Positions 27,476-36,636 are shown, counted from the first letter of the stretch. The stretch is DNA of 64,000 nucleotides from JAFGPS01 sp964628465 (GCA_964628465.1 CAZVOA010000015.1:1-64000), one strand, 5' to 3'. Program-made: numbers and translations. Notes: generated from the letters alone by a model not told the origin.

Positions 27476-27623
27476 ATTTTTACTCCCAAAAAAAACTATA
27501 TTACCATATGTTTTAATGAGTATTTTACAGGTTTTTCAATAAATATCAATCGGCTTTTAAATATATTTAAGGTTTAAATATCTATATTAGGATTTTGCCG
27601 CTAAATGCCTAACCTAATAAATT

Positions 27624-27709
27624 CCTGTCATTCTGAGGCGAAGCCGAAGAATCTGGGCTGGGTATTATTATTTAAGACCCAGATGCTTCACTGCATTCAG
27701 CATGACAGG
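27624..27709. repeat. Palindromic repeat with CCTGTCATTCTGAGG end
   Basis: CCTGTCATTCTGAGGCGAAG, later GAAGAATCTGGG, is mirrored by CCCAGATGCTTCACTGCATT then CAGCATGACAGG. It is an 86-nt imperfect palindrome of the widespread class of intergenic elements that start TGTCATT, distinct in its core from the copy at 3804-3887. Confidence 0.7.
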
Positions 27710-27800
27710 CCACAAATAGTTATTAGAATGGGTTCTAAATGCCTGTAAATACTCATTTTAGGGATTTAGGCAATCTTTAATTTTTTTGATTAATATTAGT

Positions 27801-27828
27801 TTGACAAGCTTCTTTTTCGGGATAAAAT
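27801..27828 (+). promoter_or_regulatory. Sigma-70-type promoter
   Basis: A perfect -35 TTGACA (27801-27806), a 16-nt spacer and TAAAAT (27823-27828) lie 38 nt upstream of the ATG at 27866, which has GGAG in front. Confidence 0.7.
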
Positions 27829-27865
27829 TAAGACAAAGTGAACAATTGAATTTGGAGATAAAACT

Positions 27866-28414
27866 ATGCGGACGCGTTACTTATGTCTGATTATTGCAGT
27901 TATTACAATAAGTATTCTATCATTAACTTACAATGCCCAGGAACCAGCTATGGTAGAAAACAAGCAGGCTGATATTTTGATAACTGATGATATTGCTGAT
28001 TTAGAATTGCTCCCGAGAGGTCCAGAAGGTGGGGAGCCTGTGAAATATACCTTCAATAATAGATTTTCTTTCGATCATGCCATAGAATCTTTAAGTAGTA
28101 TAAGAAATATGCTGACAAGTTTTACAATTCTTACTGAGCAGACAAGAAAAATCATTCCAGAAGAAAAAATGAATGAGATTGGTTATACAAGTCGTGAAGA
28201 GCAAACGTTGGGATTCGGTAACACGCCAAACGCGGTTGAAGGCGCACTTCGTAAACAGGAGTATTTGATTAAAAAGCTGCGTTATGAATTGGCAGGGTAT
28301 AAACTGAAATCAGGAGAAATTAATCAGGATTTATATAAAAAGGTAGAAAAAGAATACCAGGATGAAAAAGCTTCATTTCAGAATTTCTGGAATGAATTTC
28401 AAATTGCTGATTAG
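27866..28414 (+). CDS. Secreted protein of unknown function
   Basis: The 182 residues start with a Sec signal peptide (MRTRYLCLIIAVITISILSL, cleavage perhaps after YNAQ). The mature part has two helical stretches rich in Glu/Lys (NMLTSFTILTEQTRKII, RKQEYLIKKLRYELAGYK) that may form a coiled coil. No known family was recognised. It has its own strong promoter and lies 17 nt before the next gene, so both are probably one operon. Confidence 0.75.
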   Translation: MRTRYLCLIIAVITISILSLTYNAQEPAMVENKQADILITDDIADLELLPRGPEGGEPVKYTFNNRFSFDHAIESLSSIRNMLTSFTILTEQTRKIIPEEKMNEIGYTSREEQTLGFGNTPNAVEGALRKQEYLIKKLRYELAGYKLKSGEINQDLYKKVEKEYQDEKASFQNFWNEFQIAD

Positions 28415-28431
28415 GTAATTTATGAGTTAGA

Positions 28432-29889
28432 ATGATGAATAACAAAAAGAGAAAAATCAAAAAGATATTGATTATATTCATTACTTCAATATTATTCGTG
28501 TTGTTTTTATATAATAGATATGGTATTTCCTGCCCCAAAGATATCTCAGATAAACTGTCATTTCATATAGTAGCAGATAAATCTCAGTACACTCAGGCTG
28601 AACCTGTTCGTTTAACTTTACTGATAAGTAATAAAACAAGCGAGCCGCTTTTTATAAAATACCATTATAAGATAAGACCTTTAAAAATAAAATTAACACA
28701 AATAAACAAAAATAAAGATAACCTCAAAATAAGTGATATTATTATTCCTGTGAGATCTATTGCTCCGCATGGATTTGGAAAAGAATTTGATCGCCGCAGA
28801 ATGACTATTAAGCCTGATGAACCATATGTGCTTGAAGAATGGCTCGTTAATCCAAGTATTTATAAAACTGATTTTGGGATTGGAGATGTGGAGTTTAGAG
28901 CTGAATTATTTATTAAAAGGTCATTTTTGCCTAAATTTGAACATAAAATTAATTCAGCACAAATTAATATTAACTATACAAAACCCGAAGGAAAAGATGC
29001 TGAAGCATATTCAATTATAACATCAGAGTATATTTTTCCATCTACACATAAAAGAAGATATGGACTGAGGTTTATCAATTCTGGGCCAATACCTGCTAAG
29101 GCAGATCTAAATAATTTCTTAATAAATTATAAAGATACATGTTATGCACCATATGTCCAATACTCAAATATATCAGTTTATTTAAGTAGTGCTGCTGAAA
29201 TACCAGGGAAAAAACTGGAGGAGTTGCTTGATATGGCTCCTTCGGATTTTCCATTGCTGCCTCAAGTCTATATATATCTTCTTCAGTATTATTTGAGAGA
29301 GAATGACCTTCCTAAAATGTGGGAATTATCACAGTCGATATCAGTAGATGGATTAAATATCCATAATACAAATACGAAGAAAGAATTATTAAATTGGATA
29401 AATCAAATTTCGTGGTGGCCGCCAAGTACGCCTTACGAACAACAAAAAGCAGATAAGGCTTTTAGGACACGAACTAACGTTCAGTTTGCAAAAGAGCATT
29501 GGCTGACTCAGTTCTACTTTCAAACTTATGGGGAGCATTATAGAAATGAACTGCAGTTTTCGAGCCTCGATCCAGAAAAGGTTGGTTTATATTTTTATGA
29601 TAAAATCGCTGAGCAATGTGTTTTCGTCACATATTATTTTGATAAATCGATAAATTTGGATCGAATAGAATTAGTCGGACCATTTTCTTCCGCTTTAATC
29701 GGGCCTTTACAATTTTTAAGAGGCCGGCTTGAAAAAGAATTAGGCTTAAATCTTCAGGAGTTAAATAAAAAGATGATTAAAGCAGATATAAAAGACACCA
29801 AAATTGAAGGGTACTTTTATGATGCTAAACAGAAATTAGATAAAAGTACATTTATAAATTTTTCTTTAGACGATGTTAATCTTCCTTAA
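28432..29889 (+). CDS. Membrane-anchored protein of unknown function
   Basis: The 485 residues begin with an N-terminal signal anchor (KKILIIFITSILFVLFLYNR). An Ig-like beta domain follows (HIVADKSQYTQAEPVRLTLL..ISNKTSEPLFIKY), as seen in planctomycete proteins of unknown role. The C-terminal half is mixed and contains aromatic motifs (NQISWWPPSTPYEQQ). Codon use is very AT-rich compared with neighbours such as serA. It is probably extracytoplasmic and co-transcribed with the preceding gene; I cannot assign a function. Confidence 0.7.
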   Translation: MMNNKKRKIKKILIIFITSILFVLFLYNRYGISCPKDISDKLSFHIVADKSQYTQAEPVRLTLLISNKTSEPLFIKYHYKIRPLKIKLTQINKNKDNLKISDIIIPVRSIAPHGFGKEFDRRRMTIKPDEPYVLEEWLVNPSIYKTDFGIGDVEFRAELFIKRSFLPKFEHKINSAQININYTKPEGKDAEAYSIITSEYIFPSTHKRRYGLRFINSGPIPAKADLNNFLINYKDTCYAPYVQYSNISVYLSSAAEIPGKKLEELLDMAPSDFPLLPQVYIYLLQYYLRENDLPKMWELSQSISVDGLNIHNTNTKKELLNWINQISWWPPSTPYEQQKADKAFRTRTNVQFAKEHWLTQFYFQTYGEHYRNELQFSSLDPEKVGLYFYDKIAEQCVFVTYYFDKSINLDRIELVGPFSSALIGPLQFLRGRLEKELGLNLQELNKKMIKADIKDTKIEGYFYDAKQKLDKSTFINFSLDDVNLP

Positions 29890-29915
29890 AAATATGATAA
29901 AAATATAAAAAAACA

Positions 29916-29950
29916 GGGGCGTGAAACTATTTGCAGTTTCACGCCCCTTT
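29916..29950. terminator. Bidirectional intrinsic terminator
   Basis: GGGGCGTGAAACT (29916-29928), loop ATTTGC, AGTTTCACGCCCC (29935-29947), flanked by an A-run upstream and TTT downstream. The 13-bp perfect stem separates convergent genes and should serve both. Confidence 0.9.
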
Positions 29951-29973
29951 GTGTTACTACTTTTTAATTTAAA

Positions 29974-31683
29974 TTAATTTGCTGCTGCCGGAGCTGCTGG
30001 TGATTTAATATAAGCACCTATCCATTCAAAGAATGTCGGGATATTTGGTCCTGATGCATGGCCACCTTCATGCTGACGGAAGGCCAGTACGCCGCCTTTA
30101 AGTGTGCCTACCGGCGGTAGTGGTTCATGTACCCAGTCTTTGACATCGCTGCCGTATCCGGTTTTACCTAATAATTCATAAACCTTTGTAGCAAGAATAC
30201 CGGCACGATAGCTGCCTGGAGCATCGACCCATTTTGGATCGCCTGGCTCAATGCCATAGCTTATGAAGCATGGACGCGGGGCACAAAGCGCGATAAGCTG
30301 ATGAGAATCTACAGGAAGATTTGAAGCATTCATTTCCTTTTTCGCTGGATCAGTGAATTCTTTTGTGGCATATTTCATAAAATTACCACACATCCAGTGA
30401 TATTCGCTTGTCGCGGTAAGATTTTCAACGGCTTCACCGAAATCATGACGATGAAGTTTTGCTCCGCCTTCACCTGATGAAGCTACGAGTGCAACCGCCA
30501 AACGTGGCTCGAAAGCTTCGGTAACCAGTGCGGCTTTACCGTAACGTGACACACCTTCGATGCTCACTTTTGTCGCGTCAACTTTCGAATCCGGATTTGC
30601 TTCGAAATAGTCGATTAAGCGACTGACACCCCATTGCCATGCACGTAATGAACCCCAGTCATCTGGTTTACGTGGTTTGCCTTTGTTTGTAAGACCAATG
30701 ATACCCTGACGTAATGAGTTTCCGCCGCTGTCTGCCTGGATGCTGCCAGGATTAATTGAGCCGTAGCCCCAGCCATGAGTAATGGCCTGGTTGGATACGC
30801 TGTTGGCTCCGCCGCCGCCACCCATCATACCGCCCATCATACCGCCGCCGCGAGCACCTGCACCACCTCGACCACCAGCGCCGCCGCCCATCATACCGCC
30901 GCGAGCACCAGCGTCACCAGTGGCTGCTGCCAATGAGAACATACCGTTGCCATTAGCTGCTGGTTGATACGCCGCATAAACTGTTGTTTGATTGTTATTT
31001 TCAAGGTTCATACCAAAACCACCCATGCCGCCGCCGAATGAAAGGAACATAGGAACCGGACCTTGTGCATTTTTCGGAACGGTGAAACTTGCCTGAATAT
31101 TAACTGTGATTTGGTTGAAATCGCTGTTATCGACGTGACCTACCAATGTCTTGGTAATTGTTGGGACATCACCGACTGTACCTTCTGTTGTATTTGTCAC
31201 TTCCCATGTAACCTTGGGGACATTCGCTGGAATGCGACCATAGACTTCACTCTCGAAATCTTCGAGAATTTCAGCGCGGCGTTTTGGCCATTGTGCAGCG
31301 GTAGTGACTTTTGTGCCGTCTTTCATAGTCAGAGCGTCCGGCATTGTCGGCATCCATTCATTTGCGGTTGCTTCCTCGAAGCCCGGGCCGGTCTGATTAT
31401 TGCCGCTTTTACCGGGACGTAAGGCTTTGATACCGAGCAGGTCTTGCATATACTGATGGTCATTGTATCCTTCTTCAATCCAGGCCGGAGGTGTACCACC
31501 GCGTCCGCCCATCATGCCTCCACCCATCATGCCGCCGCCCATCATTCCACCACCCATCATTCCTCCTCGCGCACCTGCACCGCCACGACCTGCACCTGCG
31601 TCTGCCGGAGGTTGCGCGGCAAAAATCTCGGCAGTGCCGAAGACAACCAATAAAATTAGTGTAAGAATTGCTACCCTTCTCAT
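29974..31683 (-). CDS. CE15-like glucuronoyl esterase with Met/Gly-rich inserts
   Basis: This 569-residue secreted alpha/beta hydrolase (signal peptide ending AEIFAAQ) resembles carbohydrate esterase family 15. Its nucleophile elbow is GVSRYGKAA (Ser379), Glu405 is in SSGEGGAKL, and the C-terminal His lies in RQHEGGHAS (538 or 542). CE15 enzymes cut lignin-glucuronoxylan esters; the acyl substrate here is inferred. Two low-complexity segments are unusual: residues 29-63, a GGGMM array after the signal peptide, and 257-293, GGMMGGG-rich, inside the catalytic domain between strands. The terminator at 29916 follows. Confidence 0.8.
   Translation of the reverse strand: MRRVAILTLILLVVFGTAEIFAAQPPADAGAGRGGAGARGGMMGGGMMGGGMMGGGMMGGRGGTPPAWIEEGYNDHQYMQDLLGIKALRPGKSGNNQTGPGFEEATANEWMPTMPDALTMKDGTKVTTAAQWPKRRAEILEDFESEVYGRIPANVPKVTWEVTNTTEGTVGDVPTITKTLVGHVDNSDFNQITVNIQASFTVPKNAQGPVPMFLSFGGGMGGFGMNLENNNQTTVYAAYQPAANGNGMFSLAAATGDAGARGGMMGGGAGGRGGAGARGGGMMGGMMGGGGGANSVSNQAITHGWGYGSINPGSIQADSGGNSLRQGIIGLTNKGKPRKPDDWGSLRAWQWGVSRLIDYFEANPDSKVDATKVSIEGVSRYGKAALVTEAFEPRLAVALVASSGEGGAKLHRHDFGEAVENLTATSEYHWMCGNFMKYATKEFTDPAKKEMNASNLPVDSHQLIALCAPRPCFISYGIEPGDPKWVDAPGSYRAGILATKVYELLGKTGYGSDVKDWVHEPLPPVGTLKGGVLAFRQHEGGHASGPNIPTFFEWIGAYIKSPAAPAAAN
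30800..30912. repeat. Internal Met/Gly codon repeat in the CE15-like gene
   Basis: CCCATCATACCGCC-type units recur several times, encoding GGMMGG segments at residues about 257-293. The unit sequence is nearly that of the 5' array at 31508-31570, suggesting slippage or transfer within the gene. Confidence 0.75.
31508..31570. repeat. N-terminal Met/Gly tandem repeat in the CE15-like gene
   Basis: Four tandem units of about 15 nt (CCCATCATGCCGCCG and close variants) encode four GGGMM/GGMMG repeats at residues about 41-61, directly after the signal peptide. Confidence 0.85.
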
Positions 31684-31859
31684 AAGTGTTCTCCTTTTGA
31701 AAAAAAATATTAAAAGTTAATATTTAACATCAAAACTATTCCTACTATTATACTTATACGTATTTGTTTTTTAAAGATATTTAACCATGAATTGAATAAA
31801 AAATAATGAAGAAAACGTGTTCTTAAATGAAGAATGACGACCGTTGCGGATTGGGATTT

Positions 31860-33719
31860 TTAATTCATATTAATCGGCACTAAATCATCGTGTGCGGGAA
31901 AATTAATATTGGAATTTGTATTGCTTTCATTTTCAGTTTCAGTAATAGTCTCAGAGTTATTATCGATGCTTTCGGATAGCTTTGTTTCGATAAGACGCAA
32001 TTCTAATATTGTCCCTGTTATGCGTGACAATTCCGCTATCGCGATATTGTAATCGGTGACAGCCCTGATTTCAGCGATTTTTGAGTTTGCCAGAAATTCC
32101 TGTGCCTGCAGTATGAGCAGCATAAATTCAGGTGTGAGTTTATCACGGATGACTTCGGAGTCTTCAAGAACTTCCAGATGCAGTCTTGCCGCCTCGGAAG
32201 CGGCTTTCTGTTTTTCGATTTCGATGTAATTTGTTTCTACTCTTCTGGCAACTTCCTTTGTTAGCTGTGCCGCCTGGTCTGTGATATTTTCGAGAGTTAC
32301 GACCGCTTTTCTTCTGGTAAGTCTTCTCTGCATTAATTCGGCGTTCCTGTTGCGATTTCCCAAAGGATATTCGAGTGACAATCCGATGCCGTAACTTACA
32401 TAATCGGTTCTGTACATATCCCAGAAAGCATTTTCAGGTCCATCGTCGAGGCTTTGCGTTCTAAATGAAGTCACTAAGTCCAGTCGCGGCATTTTCTGAT
32501 TTTTCGCGATACGGATATTTATGTCCGCGATATTGATACCGACCCTGGCCTGTTGAATAACGGGATTATTTTGTATCGTTGTTTCAAGGAGCTTGTTTAT
32601 TTCAAGCTCTTTTTTTTCCAAAGAAGGTTGGCTGGCGGGAATAATTTTAATTTCTTCGAGCAAATTCAACTGTGAATCGGAAATCAATCTTATAATTATA
32701 TCCTGTTGGTCAAGCACCAGTTTTTGAGCCTGAATTAACGCAGCTTGCCTGGCCTTTACATAAGCCTGCGCCTGTTGAATCTGAACTTCGGAAGCGTCGA
32801 TTTCTCTTCTGCCCAGAACTTTGGCAAGCGTATCTTCTGTTTTTTTGAGTAATTCTTTATAAATATCAACGTTCTGTTGCGCCTGTACAAGCTGCCAATA
32901 GGAGGATATTACTTTTGCTGTTATGTCTTCGGCTTTTTGGCGAAAGGTGAGCATCGCAATTAAATAATTAAGTTTTGCTATATCAACACCGGACAGATTT
33001 AAATTCTGCCATGCGTCACGCAATAAAGGCTGTCTTAGCTGAAAACTGAGAATAGGCTCATAGCGGGTTGAATATGTCCTTCCCGATAGGTCATCCCAGT
33101 TTCGTGTGAAAGCATAAGTGATAGACCAGTCAGCGCCGGTTATCAGTTTCTGTTTGATACCCGCGTCGTTTGTCCATGAATATGACTGGCCGGACTGGTA
33201 AATACTGTTTTCGGGATTATCATTATCTTCGTAATTAATGTCTCCGAAAGCAGTGATATCGAATTTTGAGGCTGCCTTGGTTATTTCAAAAATTGAAATA
33301 GACGGGTCGAAGCTGACAACCCTGATTTCAGGGCTGTTGGCGAGGGTTCGCTGAATAACATCATCAAGAGAAAGAGCGGCAGTCTTTTGGCCGGTGTTGG
33401 GATCGATGGTAATATTGATTTTGGGCAGGGCGGTTTCATTTGAACTAACGGGTTTAATAATATCAAGTGACAGATTCGGGTCGCTGGAATCTATACCTTG
33501 CCGGATTTCATATTTTGTCAGTTTTTTTTGATAACTGGACAATGAATCATTTCTGTGGAGGTTTTCAGGAATACAACCGAAAAATAAAAAAACATGCACA
33601 AGGCAAATGACGAGAAATCCCGCAATGATTATGGTTGTATTCTTTTTAACTCCGGCTTGTACAGAAATAATCATGCCGCAAAGACTGATTGCTGGTTTTG
33701 TTTTTTGTATCTTTTGCAT
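31860..33719 (-). CDS. TolC-family outer membrane efflux protein
   Basis: The 619-residue protein has two OEP repeats of long helices and beta-barrel strands: ALSLDDVIQRTLANSPEIR, ISYQ..-like SYWQLVQAQQNVDIY, and the second half NKLLETTIQNNPVIQQARVG with LSLEYPLGNRNRNAEL. The C-terminal helix includes ADYNIAIAEL-like TDYNIAIAELSRITG. A lipobox-like VFLFFGC near residue 49 suggests lipidation at Cys49. An internal Met18 may be the true start. It forms the outer exit duct with the adaptor encoded 11 nt upstream; no pump is encoded here. Confidence 0.85.
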   Translation of the reverse strand: MQKIQKTKPAISLCGMIISVQAGVKKNTTIIIAGFLVICLVHVFLFFGCIPENLHRNDSLSSYQKKLTKYEIRQGIDSSDPNLSLDIIKPVSSNETALPKINITIDPNTGQKTAALSLDDVIQRTLANSPEIRVVSFDPSISIFEITKAASKFDITAFGDINYEDNDNPENSIYQSGQSYSWTNDAGIKQKLITGADWSITYAFTRNWDDLSGRTYSTRYEPILSFQLRQPLLRDAWQNLNLSGVDIAKLNYLIAMLTFRQKAEDITAKVISSYWQLVQAQQNVDIYKELLKKTEDTLAKVLGRREIDASEVQIQQAQAYVKARQAALIQAQKLVLDQQDIIIRLISDSQLNLLEEIKIIPASQPSLEKKELEINKLLETTIQNNPVIQQARVGINIADINIRIAKNQKMPRLDLVTSFRTQSLDDGPENAFWDMYRTDYVSYGIGLSLEYPLGNRNRNAELMQRRLTRRKAVVTLENITDQAAQLTKEVARRVETNYIEIEKQKAASEAARLHLEVLEDSEVIRDKLTPEFMLLILQAQEFLANSKIAEIRAVTDYNIAIAELSRITGTILELRLIETKLSESIDNNSETITETENESNTNSNINFPAHDDLVPINMN

Positions 33720-33730
33720 TTAAGTATTTA

Positions 33731-34543
33731 TTAATTCGTTGGGAAACTGATCATGACATTTTCGCGTGCCGGACGGTTGGTTTTGTTGGGTACCTGTACA
33801 CGCACATTAAGAGTTTCGCTTCCTGCGTTGCCGACTGCGGAAATGAAAATAATCCGGCCTTCCTGCGATGTTTTGCCGGGTTCAGGAAATTCGACAACAG
33901 CTTTTCCGCCATTCCTGAGATTTGCGGTTTGAGTCATCGGAACTGCGACATCAATCCATAGCGGATCTATCCGAACAATCCTTATTACATCTTCGAGCGC
34001 ATTTACAGATTCGCCTTTTTCCTTGTTAATCGTTTCGATTTTCCCGTCAATCGGACTTTTCAAAACCATTCTTTCCAGTTGCTTTTGCGCTTCTTCATAT
34101 TTTCTTTGGGCTTGTTTATGCTGAAACTGCGCGATGTGCAGTTGTAATTCGGAAATTTGAAAATTTAACTGCGCATATTCGATTTCAGTTTCTGTCGTTG
34201 CCGCAGGTCGTTCTTTAAGTCTTTTCAGGTCGGCTTCTCTTTGTTTGAGAGTAATTTCAGCGTGTTTTATTGTAGTTTCGTCTTCGCTTTCCGCTCTGAG
34301 TTGTTCGAGCCTCAGACGCTCTACACTGTCATCCTGCTGAATAAGCAAATTATCAACCTGTACAATGTCACCTTCTTTAAAGTTGATTTTCGCGATGCTT
34401 CCGGGCTGAACGAAAGAAAGAGTGACATCCGCGCAAGGTTTCGTAATTGCTTCGATTGTTTTTTCCGAGCCTGCGTACACTATGCCGCAGCATAATATAA
34501 CAACCAGGGCAAAAACATTTCTCAAATTATTTATTTTCATCAT
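33731..34543 (-). CDS. HlyD/RND-type periplasmic adaptor (membrane fusion protein)
   Basis: The 270 residues contain a signal peptide (VFALVVILCCGIVYAG), a lipoyl half-motif (GSIAKINFKEGDIVQVDNLL), a long helical hairpin (residues about 60-150, RLEQLRAESEDETTIKHAEI), the second lipoyl half (SPIDGKIETINKEKGESV) and a beta-barrel (VDVAVPMTQTANLRNGGKAV-like). It is short because the C-terminal membrane-proximal domain is largely absent. It pairs with the TolC-like gene. The inner-membrane transporter partner is missing from this operon. Confidence 0.82.
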   Translation of the reverse strand: MMKINNLRNVFALVVILCCGIVYAGSEKTIEAITKPCADVTLSFVQPGSIAKINFKEGDIVQVDNLLIQQDDSVERLRLEQLRAESEDETTIKHAEITLKQREADLKRLKERPAATTETEIEYAQLNFQISELQLHIAQFQHKQAQRKYEEAQKQLERMVLKSPIDGKIETINKEKGESVNALEDVIRIVRIDPLWIDVAVPMTQTANLRNGGKAVVEFPEPGKTSQEGRIIFISAVGNAGSETLNVRVQVPNKTNRPARENVMISFPTN

Positions 34544-34582
34544 AAGTCACGCCTTTTTCAACTTAAGATAAACAACAAAAAT

Positions 34583-34631
34583 GAAAGACTTAAAGTTAAT
34601 GATATCTTAATTATTACACTTTAAGTCTTTC
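34583..34631 (-). terminator. Intrinsic terminator after the DUF481 gene
   Basis: Perfect 14-bp arms GAAAGACTTAAAGT and ACTTTAAGTCTTTC enclose 21 nt. On the minus strand the hairpin is followed by ATTTTTGTTGTTT. It stands between the DUF481 stop and the adaptor start, separating the two transcripts. Confidence 0.75.
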
Positions 34632-34655
34632 ACGTATTGTACTTACGTTCCTGGT

Positions 34656-35687
34656 TTAGAAGCTGTATCCAAGTCCAAAGAAGTATTTTATATCAGTTTT
34701 ATGTCTGCCCTGTGCCGGGGTATCATCATGATTTACAATAATTTTGAAATTGGAAAAAAACGATTCTGTGAAATTTGCTTTAATTTCTCCGGTTGTTGTC
34801 AGATAATAATCAGAGAATTTTTCAATAGACGGATAGTAGCTAAGGTCGTTTATGAATTTAATATTGTCTAAAAGTTTCATATCGAAATGATAGCCCATCT
34901 GTAATGATGTTTCGGCGTTACTATTAGTCTGATTTTCATACTTTTCATATAGTGAAGCAAGACCTATTTCTGTCGAGAAGTTCATCTCATCCGATTCAAT
35001 CCATTGATATCCGGCACCGCCGCCAACCGTGACACGCCTGTCAAGTAGCGCGACCGCGTCTTTTTCGTATCGAGCGTCAACATACCCGTACAGTTTTTCG
35101 GAGAAGAAGTAATCATATTTTGCTCTTGCCCGCCACCAGTTTTCTATAGTTTCATTGTCGCCTGTGATGTCGTCTGCTTTTAATGATTTCGCGAAGTCGC
35201 CGCTTAGTGTTGTTCTGTCATTATCTGTACGCTTGCTTGCATTGGCACTTCCGGTCACGCTTTCCGATTTTGTATTACCGGTCGTATAAGTTATTCCAAG
35301 GGAAAGATCGCCTGTCCATTTTGGTTCGGGTTTTACTGGCGGATTTATTGAGGCTATATCCTCAACTGAAAAATCCTGGGTACGAATTGATTCATTCCCT
35401 GTGATTGTAAATCTTCCGGCTTGTGAAATATTAAGCCTCTGGTTAAAACTTGTCCCGTCCTTAAGATTGACTGTTACAGGTTCTTCACTGCTTAGAGACT
35501 GGATTCTCGATACATCGACATGGATTTCTCCGGCTATGTCCGAGTTGAATAATAATTTGCCGTCAGTAAGCTTTACAATCTTGCCGGTTATAACATTTCC
35601 ATTCTTAAATCTGAGTTCATCAGCATTTAGGACATTTACTGCAAACATTATTACGGCCAATAGAAACACAACTTTTTTACTCATCAT
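34656..35687 (-). CDS. DUF481-family outer membrane beta-barrel protein (YdiY-like)
   Basis: The 343 residues include a signal peptide (VVFLLAVIMFAVNVLNA), an N-terminal domain with DELRFKNGNVITGKIVKLTD and LFNSDIAGEIHVDVSRIQSL, typical of planctomycete beta-sandwich repeats, then a DUF481 barrel with alternating strands (TGDLSLGITYTTGNT, GAGYQWIESDEMNFSTEIG) and the terminal aromatic YFFGLGYSF. It probably sits in the outer membrane, role unknown. The promoter lies in the long gap shared with the DksA-like gene. Confidence 0.85.
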   Translation of the reverse strand: MMSKKVVFLLAVIMFAVNVLNADELRFKNGNVITGKIVKLTDGKLLFNSDIAGEIHVDVSRIQSLSSEEPVTVNLKDGTSFNQRLNISQAGRFTITGNESIRTQDFSVEDIASINPPVKPEPKWTGDLSLGITYTTGNTKSESVTGSANASKRTDNDRTTLSGDFAKSLKADDITGDNETIENWWRARAKYDYFFSEKLYGYVDARYEKDAVALLDRRVTVGGGAGYQWIESDEMNFSTEIGLASLYEKYENQTNSNAETSLQMGYHFDMKLLDNIKFINDLSYYPSIEKFSDYYLTTTGEIKANFTESFFSNFKIIVNHDDTPAQGRHKTDIKYFFGLGYSF

Positions 35688-36132
35688 TAACTCCTTTCAA
35701 AAAAAACTGTAATAGAATAAAGACGATATTTTAAAAACTTCTTTATTAACTTCCTTTTATCCATAAGTTTATGTATCATTCTGGTCTCGGTCAACCATTT
35801 TACCTGATATATCTCATTAATTACAAAGTAATATTTTTAAAGTTATGCAAAAACAAAGATTTTTCTAATAGATTATAAAAAAAGATGGCTTTTTTTGGCA
35901 TTAAACATTATAAGACGCTTTTTAAGATTAGAATGGTTCTTACATAAAAAAATAATATAAGTGAAATTTATATATATTATTGCGGTAATTGTGCAAAAAT
36001 ATTGAAAATTTTGATAAATAAACCAAATTTATATTGACCTTTTAGCCGAAAATGAGCATAAAGTCTGCTTTATTAAAACAAAAATACAGCAGACTCGTAT
36101 ATTTATAACGAAGCATTGATTATGGAGCATTT
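35688..36132. other. 445-nt divergent intergenic region
   Basis: A very AT-rich region separates the divergent DUF481 and DksA-like genes. A candidate promoter for the latter is TTGACC (36034-36039), 17 nt, CATAAA (36057-36062), a fair match. No repeat, RNA gene or coding frame was recognised. Confidence 0.45.
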
Positions 36133-36618
36133 ATGAAAGATGATAAAAATAAAAAACAATATTTAACGCAAAGCGAATTAGAAAAATTCAAAGCTTTGCT
36201 TTGGGAAAAACGCAATGAACTGCTCGGAAATGTCTCTTATCTTGAAAAAGACATAAAAAAAGACCAAAACAGTGAATTGTCGCACATTCCTATACATATG
36301 GCCGATCTTGGTACTGACAGCTTTGAGCAGGATTTTGCTATTGATTTGATGGATAGCGAGCGAAAAATTATAATGGAAATTGACTTGGCGCTTCAACGCA
36401 TTGAAAACGGCGAATATGGAATCTGTGATATCGGCGGCGAGCAAATCCCGAAAGCAAGGCTCGAAGCGATTCCGTGGGCCAAATGCTGTGTTAAATGTGC
36501 CGCCAGTAACGAAAAGCAGTCGTTTAAGAAAAATGAATCCTATGGCAGATACGGCTATATCAACGATATAGAAGACGATGAGGATTCTGACGTTGATGAT
36601 GTGAAAAAAGTCAGCTAA
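36133..36618 (+). CDS. DksA/TraR-family zinc-finger-like protein
   Basis: The 161 residues show an N-terminal coiled coil (SELEKFKALLWEKRNELL), a middle part with MADLGTDSFEQDFAIDLMDS, and a C-terminal zinc finger GEYGICDIGGEQIPKARLEA. DksA-type factors bind the RNA polymerase secondary channel. The usual CX2C-X17-CX2C is present as Cys98, Gly101, Cys119, Cys122: one ligand is replaced by Gly, with an extra Cys118 adjacent. The acidic C-terminus (DIEDDEDSDVDD) is an extension. A terminator follows. Confidence 0.88.
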   Translation: MKDDKNKKQYLTQSELEKFKALLWEKRNELLGNVSYLEKDIKKDQNSELSHIPIHMADLGTDSFEQDFAIDLMDSERKIIMEIDLALQRIENGEYGICDIGGEQIPKARLEAIPWAKCCVKCAASNEKQSFKKNESYGRYGYINDIEDDEDSDVDDVKKVS

Positions 36619-36636
36619 AAAATAGTGTTTTATTTC

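Larger units (their letters stand above)
27476..27865. other. 390-nt divergent intergenic region
   Basis: The region contains the TGTCATTCTGAGG-type palindrome (27624-27709) and a strong promoter (27801-27828) for the plus-strand gene. The words CTAAATGCCT occur twice, at about 27601 and 27733, bracketing the palindrome. No coding potential was seen. Confidence 0.5.

Noticed and set aside
31444..31720. Plus-strand Pro/His-rich frames opposite the CE15-like gene
   Set aside because: They are mirror translations of the Met/Gly repeat and have no other support.
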